This document shows positions 25,674-32,931 of a DNA stretch of 64,000 bases, piece by piece. The translations under genes were made by a program, and so were the position numbers. Position 1 is the stretch's first letter. The number at the start of each line of letters is the position of its first letter. The notes beneath the pieces were generated by a model that did no database searches, had not been told where the DNA came from, and saw only the letters and a program-made list of their open reading frames with translations. This stretch comes from Cellulomonas sp. NS3 (GTDB lineage Bacteria; Actinomycetota; Actinomycetes; Actinomycetales; Cellulomonadaceae): assembly GCF_024757985.1 (NCBI RefSeq), contig NZ_CP103289.1:186001-250000 (forward strand). Direction: 5' to 3'.

Positions 25674-25713
25674 CTGTGTACATCATAAACAGCACAGTGT
25701 GCGGCATACACAG
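25674..25713. promoter_or_regulatory. Operator/promoter region between tetR and the ABC exporter
   Basis: CTGTGTA (25674-25680) and TACACAG (25707-25713) are perfect 7-bp inverted arms whose centres are 33 bp apart, about three helical turns. Related CACAG/GTGTG half-sites lie between them. The AT-rich interval is the only space for both promoters; TTGACC (25658-25663) plus CATCAT 17 nt on is a candidate rightward promoter. Likely TetR operator by position and symmetry. Confidence 0.6.
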
Positions 25714-25725
25714 ATAGGGATACCC

Positions 25726-26628
25726 ATGACCGACCCGATCGTCCTGACCCGAGGGCTGCGCAAGTCCTACGGCGGCACCCCCGTGCTCGACGGCCTCGAC
25801 CTGGAGATCGGGCGCGGCGAGGTGCTCGCGCTGCTCGGTCCCAACGGCGCCGGCAAGACCACGGCCGTCGGCATCCTCGCGACGCTCGTCCGGCCGGACG
25901 GCGGCACCGCGACCGTCGCCGGACACGACGTCGTCCGCGAGCCCGAGCGCGTCCGGCACGTCATCAGCCTCACGGGGCAGCACGCCGCGGTCGACGAGCT
26001 GCTCACCGGCCGGGAGAACCTGCACCTCATGGCGAACCTCGCCCACCTCGGGCGGCGCGAGGTCCGCGGCCGCAGCGCCGACCTGCTCGAGCTGTTCGAC
26101 CTCGCGGGCGCCGCCGACCGGCTCACCCGGACCTACTCGGGCGGCATGCGGCGCCGGCTCGACCTCGCGGTCAGCCTGCTCGCCCGGCCGCAGGTGATCT
26201 TCCTCGACGAGCCGACGACGGGCCTCGACCCGCGCAGCCGGCTCGCGCTGTGGGACGTCATCCGGGAGGTCGTCGCCGCCGGGACCACGCTGCTGCTCAC
26301 GACCCAGTACCTCGACGAGGCGGACCGGCTCGCGGACCGCGTCGTGGTGCTCGACCAGGGGCGGGTCATCGCCGAGGGCCCGGCCGCCGAGCTCAAGCGG
26401 CGCGTCGGGTCCGCGCACGTCGAGCTCACGCTCGCCGACGGCACGAGCGAGCGGATCGAGACCGACGCGAGCGTCGCCGACGTGCGGCGCATCCTCGCCG
26501 GCGTCGAGGCCCGCGCGCTCCCCGTCGACCACTGGCGCGTCGCCGTCCCCACGCTCGACGACGTGTTCCTGACCCTGACCGGCGCCCCGACGCGCACCGA
26601 GGACCTCGTCACCGCGGAGGCATCATGA
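25726..26628 (+). CDS. ABC exporter ATP-binding protein (DrrA/NodI-like)
   Basis: A 300-residue ATPase with Walker A GPNGAGKTTAV (about 38-48), signature TYSGGMRRRLDLA, Walker B VIFLDEPTTGLDPRSR and the switch region LLLTTQYLDEADRLAD. The C-terminal extension ending in VPTLDDVFLTLTG is the DrrA-type domain of drug-resistance exporters. ATG at 25726 with AGGGA upstream. It overlaps the permease gene (ATGA) and lies opposite its probable TetR repressor. Substrate unknown; drug or toxic-metabolite efflux is inferred from the family and the regulator. Confidence 0.94.
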   Translation: MTDPIVLTRGLRKSYGGTPVLDGLDLEIGRGEVLALLGPNGAGKTTAVGILATLVRPDGGTATVAGHDVVREPERVRHVISLTGQHAAVDELLTGRENLHLMANLAHLGRREVRGRSADLLELFDLAGAADRLTRTYSGGMRRRLDLAVSLLARPQVIFLDEPTTGLDPRSRLALWDVIREVVAAGTTLLLTTQYLDEADRLADRVVVLDQGRVIAEGPAAELKRRVGSAHVELTLADGTSERIETDASVADVRRILAGVEARALPVDHWRVAVPTLDDVFLTLTGAPTRTEDLVTAEAS

Positions 26629-27461
26629 CCACGCTCGCACCGTCACCCCTGGGGCCCGTCGACGGCACCCTGGACCACGCCGCCCGTGCGGCCGCCGAGC
26701 GCCCGCTGCTGGGCTGGGCGGCGCACGACGCACGCACGATGATCGGCCGCAGCCTGCGCCGGTCCGTGCGCGAGCCCGACACCCTGATCATGGCCGTCGC
26801 GCTGCCCGTGGTGATCATGCTGCTGTTCGTCACGGTCTTCGGCGGCGAGATCGACACCGGGATGGCGTACGTCGACTTCGTCGTGCCCGGGATCATCCTG
26901 CTGTGCGCGGGGTACGGCGCCTCGACGACGGCGGTCGCGGTGGCCTCCGACGTCACCGGCGACATCATGAGCCGGTTCCGGTCGCTGCCGGTCCGCCTGT
27001 CGAGCGTGCTGACCGGGCACGTCGTCGCGAGCCTCGCGCGCAACGCGGTGTCGACGGCGCTCGTGGTCGGCGTGGCGTTCCTGCTCGGGTTCCGGCCGTC
27101 CGCGGGCCCGGGGGAGTGGCTGCTCGTCGTCGCGCTGCTCGCGGCCTACGTGCTCGCGCTGACGTGGCTCGCGGTGTGCGTGGGGGTCGTCGCGTCGAGC
27201 CCCGAGGCGGCGAGCGGGTTCAGCTTCGGGATCATGTTCCTGCCCTACGTGTCGAGCGCGTTCGTGCGGCCCGAGACCATGCCGGCGGCGCTCGAGTGGT
27301 TCGCGCGCTACCAGCCCGTGACGCCGGTGACCGACACCCTGCGGGCGGCGCTCGTCGGGATGCCGGGCGGCGACGCGCTCGTCGCGTTCGCGTGGTGCGC
27401 CGGGTTCTTCGTCGTCGCGCGGGCGCTCGCGGGCCGCCTCTTCCGGCGCCGGACGGTGTGA
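26625..27461 (+). CDS. ABC-2 type exporter permease (DrrB-like)
   Basis: 278 residues with six hydrophobic helices typical of ABC-2 permeases (about 52-75, 85-105, 135-165, 170-200, 210-225, 250-270) and the family motif RFRSLPVRLSSVLTGHVVASL between helices 2 and 3. A 45-residue cytosolic N-terminus precedes the first helix. Its ATG overlaps the ATPase stop with GGAGG just upstream, so the two are co-translated and form one exporter. The short gap after it (27462-27595) leads to an independent secreted protein. Confidence 0.93.
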   Translation: MTTLAPSPLGPVDGTLDHAARAAAERPLLGWAAHDARTMIGRSLRRSVREPDTLIMAVALPVVIMLLFVTVFGGEIDTGMAYVDFVVPGIILLCAGYGASTTAVAVASDVTGDIMSRFRSLPVRLSSVLTGHVVASLARNAVSTALVVGVAFLLGFRPSAGPGEWLLVVALLAAYVLALTWLAVCVGVVASSPEAASGFSFGIMFLPYVSSAFVRPETMPAALEWFARYQPVTPVTDTLRAALVGMPGGDALVAFAWCAGFFVVARALAGRLFRRRTV

Positions 27462-27595
27462 GGGCGCGCGGCACCTTCGGGAAGCCGTTTCACCCGGGAA
27501 CGGACTTGTCGGGCATTTCGCCCCGCCGCTGGACTGGACGCTCCGGCCACCCGTGCACCCGCGGGGGTCCTTCCGGAGTCACCAGGGGGTCGTCC

Positions 27596-28720
27596 ATGAG
27601 GTCTCGTCCGCTCGTCGCCGCGCTGACCGCGGCGGTCGCCGCCGTCTCGTCCGTCGCGCTCGCCGCACCCGCGGCGGCCGCTCCCGTCGCCGTGTCGTGC
27701 GGGGACGTCGTCACGACCGACGCCTACCTCGATGCCGACGCCGCGTGCGCCGGCGCCGGGATCACGCTCGTCGGCGACGTCACGCTCGACCTGCGTGGGC
27801 ACACCCTCGACGGCGGCGGCTCCGGCACGGGCCTGCGCGTGACGCTCGGGGGGACGCAGGCCGTCGTCGACGGCACCGTCTCGGGCTGGACCACCGCGGT
27901 CGACGCCGTCATCCCGCCCGACCCCGAGGGCGAGGGGTTCGTCGGCGACTTCAGCTTCTCGGGGGTGGTGTTCACCGGGAACGGCGAGGTGACCGACCTC
28001 GGGGTCGACTCGCTCTTCGGGCGACACCGGGCCGACTTCCGGTACAGCGGCACGCGGTTCGAGGAGAACGCGCTCGTGTTCGGCGGGCTGTTCGGGGGCG
28101 GCGGGTTCGTCGAGGACTCCGAGTTCCTGCGCAACGGCACGGTGGTCAGCATCGACACCGCCGGCGTGGTCATCGACCGCTCGCGGCTCGAGGGCAACGA
28201 CGTCGTGGCCGACGACCTCACCGAGTCCGGGCTCACGGTCCGCGACAGCGTGCTGCTCGACAACCGCGTGATCGACACGGGAGGGCACTTCATGGGCTAC
28301 CTGGACCTCGAGGGCAACGAGATCAGCGGCAGCGACACCGTGGTCGCGCCGACGACCTCCTACGTGCGGGTCGTCGACAACGTGCTGGTGGACAACGACG
28401 TGGCGCTCGACCTGGGCGAGGCCGGCGGGTACGTCGCGGGGAACACGTTCGAGCGCAACCGCGTCGCGTTCACCTCGACCGGGCCGCTCGTCGGGTGGGG
28501 CAGCGTCATGACGGTCGAGGGCAACACGTTCGTCGGCAACGGGGACGCGATCGTCACCGCGGGGGTCGGGACCGAGGTCGGCGGGAACGTCGCGCACCAC
28601 AACACGGGCCGCGGCATCCACGCGCCGGGCGTCACGGACCTCGGCGGCAACCGGGCGTGGGCCAACGGTGTGTACCCGCAGTGCGTCGGGGTGGTGTGCG
28701 CGGGCAAGCCGCGCAGCTGA
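27596..28720 (+). CDS. Secreted right-handed beta-helix repeat protein
   Basis: A 374-residue protein with a Sec signal peptide (residues 1-29, MRSRPLVAALTAAVAAVSSV then ALA-x-PAAAAP) and no membrane anchor. From residue 50 onward there are regular short beta-strand repeats with N-x-F/V and G-N-x-F/I patterns (FTGNGEV, FLRNGTVV, VEGNTFVGNG), as in pectate-lyase-like or parallel beta-helix folds. Catalytic residues of a known lyase family cannot be identified, so it may be a polysaccharide-active or adhesive protein. ATG at 27596 with AGGGGGT upstream. A strong terminator follows. Confidence 0.8.
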   Translation: MRSRPLVAALTAAVAAVSSVALAAPAAAAPVAVSCGDVVTTDAYLDADAACAGAGITLVGDVTLDLRGHTLDGGGSGTGLRVTLGGTQAVVDGTVSGWTTAVDAVIPPDPEGEGFVGDFSFSGVVFTGNGEVTDLGVDSLFGRHRADFRYSGTRFEENALVFGGLFGGGGFVEDSEFLRNGTVVSIDTAGVVIDRSRLEGNDVVADDLTESGLTVRDSVLLDNRVIDTGGHFMGYLDLEGNEISGSDTVVAPTTSYVRVVDNVLVDNDVALDLGEAGGYVAGNTFERNRVAFTSTGPLVGWGSVMTVEGNTFVGNGDAIVTAGVGTEVGGNVAHHNTGRGIHAPGVTDLGGNRAWANGVYPQCVGVVCAGKPRS

Positions 28721-28732
28721 CGGGTCGACGTG

Positions 28733-28770
28733 CCGGCCGGGCGGAGGCGCCGGTGCCCCCGCCCGGCCGG
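28733..28770. terminator. Bidirectional hairpin between the beta-helix gene and rpmF
   Basis: CCGGCCGGGCGG (28733-28744) and CCGCCCGGCCGG (28759-28770) form a perfect 12-bp stem with a 14-nt loop, sited between convergent genes. It would end both the beta-helix transcript and the leftward ribosomal-protein operon. Confidence 0.65.
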
Positions 28771-28783
28771 GCCGCGGGCGGGG

Positions 28784-28963
28784 TCAGCGGCGCAGCGCCT
28801 CGACGTCGACGAGCCCGCGCTCCACGGCCCGGACCAGGCGGCGCGGGACCTCCACGGTGCCGCCCGGCGCGCGGACCGTCACCAGGTCGACGGTCGTCGC
28901 CTTCCACTGCGCGCGGCGGGACCGCGTCCGGCTCCGCGACATCTTCCGCTTGGGGACCGCCAT
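28784..28963 (-). CDS. rpmF: 50S ribosomal protein L32, zinc-free form
   Basis: A 59-residue L32 beginning [20 protein letters not shown]. It has no cysteines, whereas the zinc form has a C-terminal CxxC pair set, so this is the C-minus paralog used under zinc shortage. Its ATG shares one base with the rpmJ stop (TGATG). Last gene of the six-gene zinc-free ribosomal cluster. Confidence 0.93.
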   Translation of the reverse strand: MAVPKRKMSRSRTRSRRAQWKATTVDLVTVRAPGGTVEVPRRLVRAVERGLVDVEALRR

Positions 28964-29085
28964 CAGCCCTGCCTCGCCTTCCAGCGCGGGTTGCGCTTGT
29001 TGATCACGTAGGTCTTCCCGCGCCGGCGGACGACGATCGAGCCGTCCTTCTTCTTCAGCGACGCGAGCGACGCGCGGACCTTCAT
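28963..29085 (-). CDS. rpmJ: 50S ribosomal protein L36, zinc-free form
   Basis: A 40-residue L36 ([15 protein letters not shown] start, [12 protein letters not shown] end). The cysteines and histidine that bind zinc in the housekeeping L36 are absent. It overlaps the L31 gene by ATGA upstream and rpmF by one base downstream, so it is tightly coupled in the Zur-type operon. Confidence 0.93.
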   Translation of the reverse strand: MKVRASLASLKKKDGSIVVRRRGKTYVINKRNPRWKARQG

Positions 29086-29375
29086 GCGCGGTCGTCGGCG
29101 GTGCGGTCGGCGGCGGTCGTCCCCGCGCCGCTCCGCGTGCCGTAGCGCCGACGGAACTTCTCCACGCGCCCCGCGGTGTCGAGGACGCGTGCGGTGCCGG
29201 TGTAGAACGGGTGGCTCGCGCTCGACGTGTCGACGTCGATGACCGGGTAGGTGTTGCCGTCCGTCCACTCGATCGTCTTCGACGACGTCGCGGTCGACCG
29301 CGTGAGGAACGCGAAGTCGGCCGAGATGTCCCGGAACACGACCGGGCCGTACGCGGGGTGGATGCCCTGCTTCAT
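29082..29375 (-). CDS. rpmE2: 50S ribosomal protein L31 type B
   Basis: A 97-residue type B L31 ([20 protein letters not shown] start; [10 protein letters not shown] and VEKFRRRYG near the end). It lacks the CxxC zinc motif of type A L31. It has an Asp/Thr-rich C-terminal tail of about 15 residues. 33 bp downstream of rpsN, with an AGGAGA ribosome-binding site in the gap; ATGA overlap with rpmJ. In other actinobacteria L31B replaces L31A on ribosomes in zinc starvation. Confidence 0.95.
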   Translation of the reverse strand: MKQGIHPAYGPVVFRDISADFAFLTRSTATSSKTIEWTDGNTYPVIDVDTSSASHPFYTGTARVLDTAGRVEKFRRRYGTRSGAGTTAADRTADDRA

Positions 29376-29408
29376 CTGCTTCTCCTGTCTGCCCGGCTCC
29401 CGGCCGGG

Positions 29409-29714
29409 CTACCAGCTGGACTTCGTGATGCCCGGGAGCTCGCCGCGGTGGGCCATCTCCCGGAACCGGACGCGCGAGAGCCCGAACGTGCGCAGGTGCC
29501 CGCGGGGTCGGCCGTCCGCGACGTCGCGGTTGCGCAGCCGGACCGGGCTCGCGTCGCGGGGGAGCGCCTGGAGCGCGGCCTGGGCGGCCTCGCGCTCGGC
29601 CGCGGGGAGGTGCGGGTTCACAGCGGCGGCCTTCAGCTCGGCACGGCGCTCGGCGTACCGCTCGACGACGACGCGACGCTGCTGATCGCGGGCGATCTTG
29701 CTCTTCTTGGCCAT
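29409..29714 (-). CDS. rpsN: 30S ribosomal protein S14, zinc-free form
   Basis: A 101-residue long-form S14 without the CxxC-x-CxxC zinc motif (starts [14 protein letters not shown]; ends [18 protein letters not shown]). The short zinc form is about 61 residues, so this is the alternative paralog. It starts one nucleotide after the rpmG stop, consistent with an operon. Confidence 0.95.
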   Translation of the reverse strand: MAKKSKIARDQQRRVVVERYAERRAELKAAAVNPHLPAAEREAAQAALQALPRDASPVRLRNRDVADGRPRGHLRTFGLSRVRFREMAHRGELPGITKSSW

Positions 29715-29715
29715 C

Positions 29716-29886
29716 TCAGCGCTCCTCGCGGAAGTCGACGTGGCGGCGGACGACGGGGTCGAACTTCGTCAGCACGAGCCGGTCCGGGGTGTTCCGGCGG
29801 TTCTTGCGGGTCACGTAGGTGAACCCGGTGCCCGCGGTCGAGCGCAGCTTGATGACAGGCCGGACGTCGGTCCGCTTCCCGGCCAT
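29716..29886 (-). CDS. rpmG: 50S ribosomal protein L33, zinc-free form
   Basis: A 56-residue L33 ([20 protein letters not shown]; ends [14 protein letters not shown]) without cysteines. The family feature [14 protein letters not shown] is intact. Its ATG shares one base with the rpmB stop (TGATG). Second gene of the zinc-free cluster. Confidence 0.94.
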   Translation of the reverse strand: MAGKRTDVRPVIKLRSTAGTGFTYVTRKNRRNTPDRLVLTKFDPVVRRHVDFREER

Positions 29887-30122
29887 CAGACCTTCTCCCC
29901 GCGGGCGAGGATGCGGGCGACGACGACGTCGATCCCGAGCTTGTCGATCGTCTTGATGCCGCGCGCCGAGACGTTCAGGGTGATGCGGCGCCCGAGCGAC
30001 GGGACCCAGTAGTGCTTGCGCTGGATGTTCGGGTCGAAGCGGCGCTTGGTGCGCACGTGCGAGTGGGAGACGGAGTGGCCGAACCCCGGCGTCGTGCCGA
30101 GGACCTGGCAGCGGGCTGACAT
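29886..30122 (-). CDS. rpmB: 50S ribosomal protein L28, zinc-free form
   Basis: A 78-residue L28 ([20 protein letters not shown]; then [20 protein letters not shown]). It has a single cysteine and lacks the paired CxxC of zinc-binding L28. First gene of the operon; ATG at 30122 lies 8 nt after a possible -10, and a Zur-box-like site sits between its -35 and -10 (30141-30155). Derepression in low zinc is inferred from family and site. Confidence 0.94.
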   Translation of the reverse strand: MSARCQVLGTTPGFGHSVSHSHVRTKRRFDPNIQRKHYWVPSLGRRITLNVSARGIKTIDKLGIDVVVARILARGEKV

Positions 30123-30140
30123 GGGCGTCAACGTAAGTAC

Positions 30141-30155
30141 TGAGAATCATTCGCG
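30141..30155. promoter_or_regulatory. Zur box between rpmB and the COG0523 gene
   Basis: TGAGAATCATTCGCG; its reverse complement CGCGAATGATTCTCA agrees with the actinobacterial Zur consensus TGAAAATGATTTTCA at 11 of 15 positions. It sits inside the leftward rpmB promoter (TTGACG at 30154-30159, minus strand; TTACGT 17 nt on) and just upstream of the rightward -10 TAGGGT (30164-30169). One Zur dimer could repress both directions. Confidence 0.75.
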
Positions 30156-30163
30156 TCAAGCGC

Positions 30164-30169
30164 TAGGGT
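30164..30169 (+). promoter_or_regulatory. -10 element of the COG0523 gene; apparent leaderless start
   Basis: TAGGGT ends 8 nt before the ATG at 30178, so the transcript would begin at or beside the start codon. No Shine-Dalgarno is seen between them, consistent with leaderless translation. Confidence 0.5.
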
Positions 30170-30177
30170 CGGTGCCC

Positions 30178-31281
30178 ATGAACCGACGCACCCCGCTGCT
30201 GACCCTCGCGACCGTCGACCCGGTCGTCCGCGACTCCGCCGTCCTCGGCCTCGTCATGGACGACCCCCGCGCCGTCGTCGTCCGCCACGACATCCACGAC
30301 GACGAGGACGGCGGCTCGATCCGCCGGCTCGTGCTCGACGCGGGCGGCGTCGTCGAGGACGAGCGGATCCCGCTCGAGCACGCCTGCCTCAGCTGCGCGG
30401 TGCGTGAGGACGCCGTCCCGACCCTCGCCCGCCTCGCGCGGGACCCGCGCTGGGACTCCGTCGTCCTCGCCCTCCCCGTCTCGGCCGAGTCGCTGCCGGT
30501 CGTGCGGGCGCTCGGGTGGGAGGCCCGTGGCCGGGGTGCGCTGCGCCGGCTCCGGCTCGCCCAGGTCGTCACCGCGGTCGACGTCGAGGCGTTCGAGGAC
30601 GACGTGCTCGGCGACGACCTGCTCGACGAGCGCGGGCTCGCGCTGACCGCCGACGACCGCCGCTCGGTCGGGGAGGCGCTCGCGGCCCAGGTCGCCCACG
30701 CCGACACCGTCCTGGTCGCCGGCTCGCGCGAGGACCACCCCGTCGCGTCCGACCTCCTCGACCACCTGCGCGCCCGCGACGGGCGGCGCGTCGACGGTCT
30801 CTACGGCGCCGACCTCGGGGCCCTGCTGCGCGCCGAGCACGACGTGCACCGCGGGGACCGGCGGCTCGACCCGCTGCACGTCGCGCCGGCACGCCGGGCA
30901 TCGACCGCGCACGGGGTCTGGACGCTGGACCTGCGCTCCGAGCGGCCGCTGCACCCGGAGCGGCTCGTGGAGCACGTGCGCCGGCTCGCGCCCGACCGGG
31001 TGCGCGCGCGAGGGCGGTTCTGGGTGCCGAGCCGGCCCGACTCGGTGTGCGTGTGGGACGGCGCGGGGGGGCAGCTGAGCGTCGGCGAGGCGGGCACGTG
31101 GGGTGACGCGGACGCGGACACGCGGCTCGTGCTGACGGGCACGGGCGACCAGCGGGCCGGGCTCGTGGAGGCGTTCGAGGACGTGCTCATGACGGGTGCC
31201 GAGCTCGACGCCGGGCTCGCGTCGTGGCTCGGGCGCGAGGACGTGCTCGCGCCGTGGCTCGGGGAGCGGTCGTGGGCATAA
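30178..31281 (+). CDS. COG0523/CobW-like metal-homeostasis protein lacking the P-loop
   Basis: A 367-residue relative of CobW/COG0523 GTPases. It retains the metal-site region (EHACLSCAVREDAVPTL, corresponding to the family CxCC motif, about residues 62-78) and a C-terminal CobW_C domain (RFWVPSRPDSVCVWDGAGG, about 280-300). The N-terminus (TLATVDPVVRDSAVLGLVMD) shows no GxxGxGK[ST] Walker A, so normal GTP binding is doubtful. Location divergent from the zinc-free ribosomal genes, with a shared Zur-type box, suggests a role in zinc allocation during starvation. It ends 65 bp before aztD, so read-through is possible. Confidence 0.85.
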   Translation: MNRRTPLLTLATVDPVVRDSAVLGLVMDDPRAVVVRHDIHDDEDGGSIRRLVLDAGGVVEDERIPLEHACLSCAVREDAVPTLARLARDPRWDSVVLALPVSAESLPVVRALGWEARGRGALRRLRLAQVVTAVDVEAFEDDVLGDDLLDERGLALTADDRRSVGEALAAQVAHADTVLVAGSREDHPVASDLLDHLRARDGRRVDGLYGADLGALLRAEHDVHRGDRRLDPLHVAPARRASTAHGVWTLDLRSERPLHPERLVEHVRRLAPDRVRARGRFWVPSRPDSVCVWDGAGGQLSVGEAGTWGDADADTRLVLTGTGDQRAGLVEAFEDVLMTGAELDAGLASWLGREDVLAPWLGERSWA

Positions 31282-31309
31282 CGAGAATCAGTCGCAAGTC
31301 TGTTAGCGT
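31282..31309 (+). promoter_or_regulatory. Second Zur-box-like site and -10 upstream of aztD
   Basis: CGAGAATCAGTCGCA (31282-31296) matches the first box in 13 of 15 positions (shared GAGAATCA-x-TCGC). It is followed by TAGCGT (31304-31309), a candidate -10 for aztD. The repeated motif in the same cluster strongly suggests the same regulator controls both. Confidence 0.65.
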
Positions 31310-31346
31310 GGTCGGCGTTCACCACCCGCGTCACGGAAAGTCCCTC

Positions 31347-32687
31347 ATGCCTGCTCAGACCCGAGTCCGTCCGACCGCGAGGTACACCGCCCTCGCGCTG
31401 ACCGTCCCGCTCGCCCTGCTCGCCGGGTGCGCCGCCGAGAGCGACGCCGGCACCGCGCCGAGCGCCTCCCCGAGCGAGACCACGAGCGCGACCGAGGCGG
31501 CGACCGTCACGCCGCGCCTCGCCCTCACGTACGACGGCGGCATCCAGGTGCTCGACGCCACGACGCTCGAGACGCTCGCGGACGTCGAGCTCGACGGCTT
31601 CAACCGCCTCAACCCCGCCGGCGACGGACGGCACCTGTTCGTCTCGACGACCGGCGGCTTCCGCCTCCTCGACGCGGGCACGTGGGGCGAGCCGCACGGC
31701 GACCACGCGCACTACTACACGGCCGACCCCGAGCTCACCGACGTGACGTTCGCGGCCGAGAAGCCCGGCCACGTCGTCGTGCACGACGGCCGGACCGTGC
31801 TGTTCGACGACGGCACCGGCGAGATCGTGTCGTTCGACTCCGCGCACGTCGCCGACGAGGACCTCGCGACGCGCGAGCTCACGACGCCGAGCGCGCACCA
31901 CGGCGTGGCGGTCGAGCTCGCGGACGGCACGATGGTCGTCTCCGAGGGCACCGAGGACGAGCGCACCGGCATCCGCGTGCTCGACGCGGACGGCGAGGAG
32001 CTCACGTCGAACGCCGACTGCCCCGGCGTGCACGGCGAGGCGGTCGCGGCGGACGACGCGGTCGTCATCGGCTGCGAGACCGGCGCGCTCGTCTACGCGA
32101 ACGGCACGATCACCAAGGTCGCGAGCCCCGACGCGTACGGCCGCATCGGCAACCAGGCCGGCAGCGACGAGTCCCCGATCGTCCTGGGCGACTACAAGTC
32201 CGACCCCGACGCCGACCTCGAGCGCCCCACGCGCGTCTCGCTCATCGACACCCGCACCGGCGGGCTGACGCTCGTCGACCTGCCGTCGAGCTACACGTTC
32301 CGCTCGCTCGGCCGCGGCGACGACGGCGAGGCGCTCGTGCTCGGCACCGACGGCGCGCTGCACGTGATCGACCCCGAGACGAAGGCGCTCGTGCGCTCGA
32401 TCCCCGTCATCGGCGCGTGGGAGGAGCCCGAGGAGTGGCAGGAGCCGCGCCCGACGCTCCTCGTGCTCGACGGGCTCGCGTACGTGACCGACCCGTCGAC
32501 CGACACGCTGCACGCGGTCGACTACGCGAAGGGCGAGGTGTGGAAGAGCGCCGAGCTCACCGTCACGCCGAACGAGCTCAACGGGGTCTCGGGTGAGGCG
32601 CCCTCGCACGAGCACGACGACCACGCCGAGGGCGAGGGCGACGAGCACGCGCACGACGAGCACGCCGACGAGGCGCACCAGGACTGA
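31347..32687 (+). CDS. aztD: Zinc metallochaperone AztD, lipoprotein
   Basis: A 446-residue lipoprotein (lipobox LLAGC, Cys about 30) with a Ser/Thr-rich linker and a seven-bladed-propeller-like body. His-rich zinc loops typical of AztD are visible: GDHAHYY (about 116-122), HHGVAVEL, CPGVHGEAV. A C-terminal tail is extremely rich in His, Asp and Glu (HEHDDHAEGEGDEHAHDEH). AztD passes zinc to the ABC-binding protein AztC in characterised systems. ATG at 31347 with GGAAAG upstream. A matching aztC follows after a strong hairpin; aztA and aztB are not in the window. Confidence 0.88.
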   Translation: MPAQTRVRPTARYTALALTVPLALLAGCAAESDAGTAPSASPSETTSATEAATVTPRLALTYDGGIQVLDATTLETLADVELDGFNRLNPAGDGRHLFVSTTGGFRLLDAGTWGEPHGDHAHYYTADPELTDVTFAAEKPGHVVVHDGRTVLFDDGTGEIVSFDSAHVADEDLATRELTTPSAHHGVAVELADGTMVVSEGTEDERTGIRVLDADGEELTSNADCPGVHGEAVAADDAVVIGCETGALVYANGTITKVASPDAYGRIGNQAGSDESPIVLGDYKSDPDADLERPTRVSLIDTRTGGLTLVDLPSSYTFRSLGRGDDGEALVLGTDGALHVIDPETKALVRSIPVIGAWEEPEEWQEPRPTLLVLDGLAYVTDPSTDTLHAVDYAKGEVWKSAELTVTPNELNGVSGEAPSHEHDDHAEGEGDEHAHDEHADEAHQD

Positions 32688-32719
32688 GGCGACGCGTCAC
32701 CCGCGCGCTGCTGAGGGCG

Positions 32720-32760
32720 ACGGCGCCGGACGCTCCCGAACCGGGGGCGTCCGGCGCCGT
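32720..32760 (+). terminator. Very strong hairpin between aztD and aztC
   Basis: ACGGCGCCGGACGC (32720-32733) pairs perfectly with GCGTCCGGCGCCGT (32747-32760), a 14-bp stem. It would terminate much of the aztD transcript and so reduce aztC expression unless read-through or an unseen promoter operates. The remaining gap to aztC (32761-32931) is GC-rich, with GCCGCACCG repeated about five times and no visible promoter. Confidence 0.7.
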
Positions 32761-32931
32761 TGGTGCGCCGCAGCACCTCTGCCGCGCGACCCGGCCGCAC
32801 CGGCCGCCGGGCGAGCCGCCGCACCGCCCGCACCGGCCGAGCGCGCCGCACCGCTCGCGCCGGACGAGCCGCCGCACCGAGACCCCGCGGGCCCGCTGCG
32901 CCGGCCCGCCGCACCGACACCGAGGACCCCC

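Noticed and set aside
32761-32931. GCCGCACCG repeats before aztC as an operator array
   Set aside because: The repeats are irregularly spaced and reflect local low complexity; no symmetry or promoter accompanies them.
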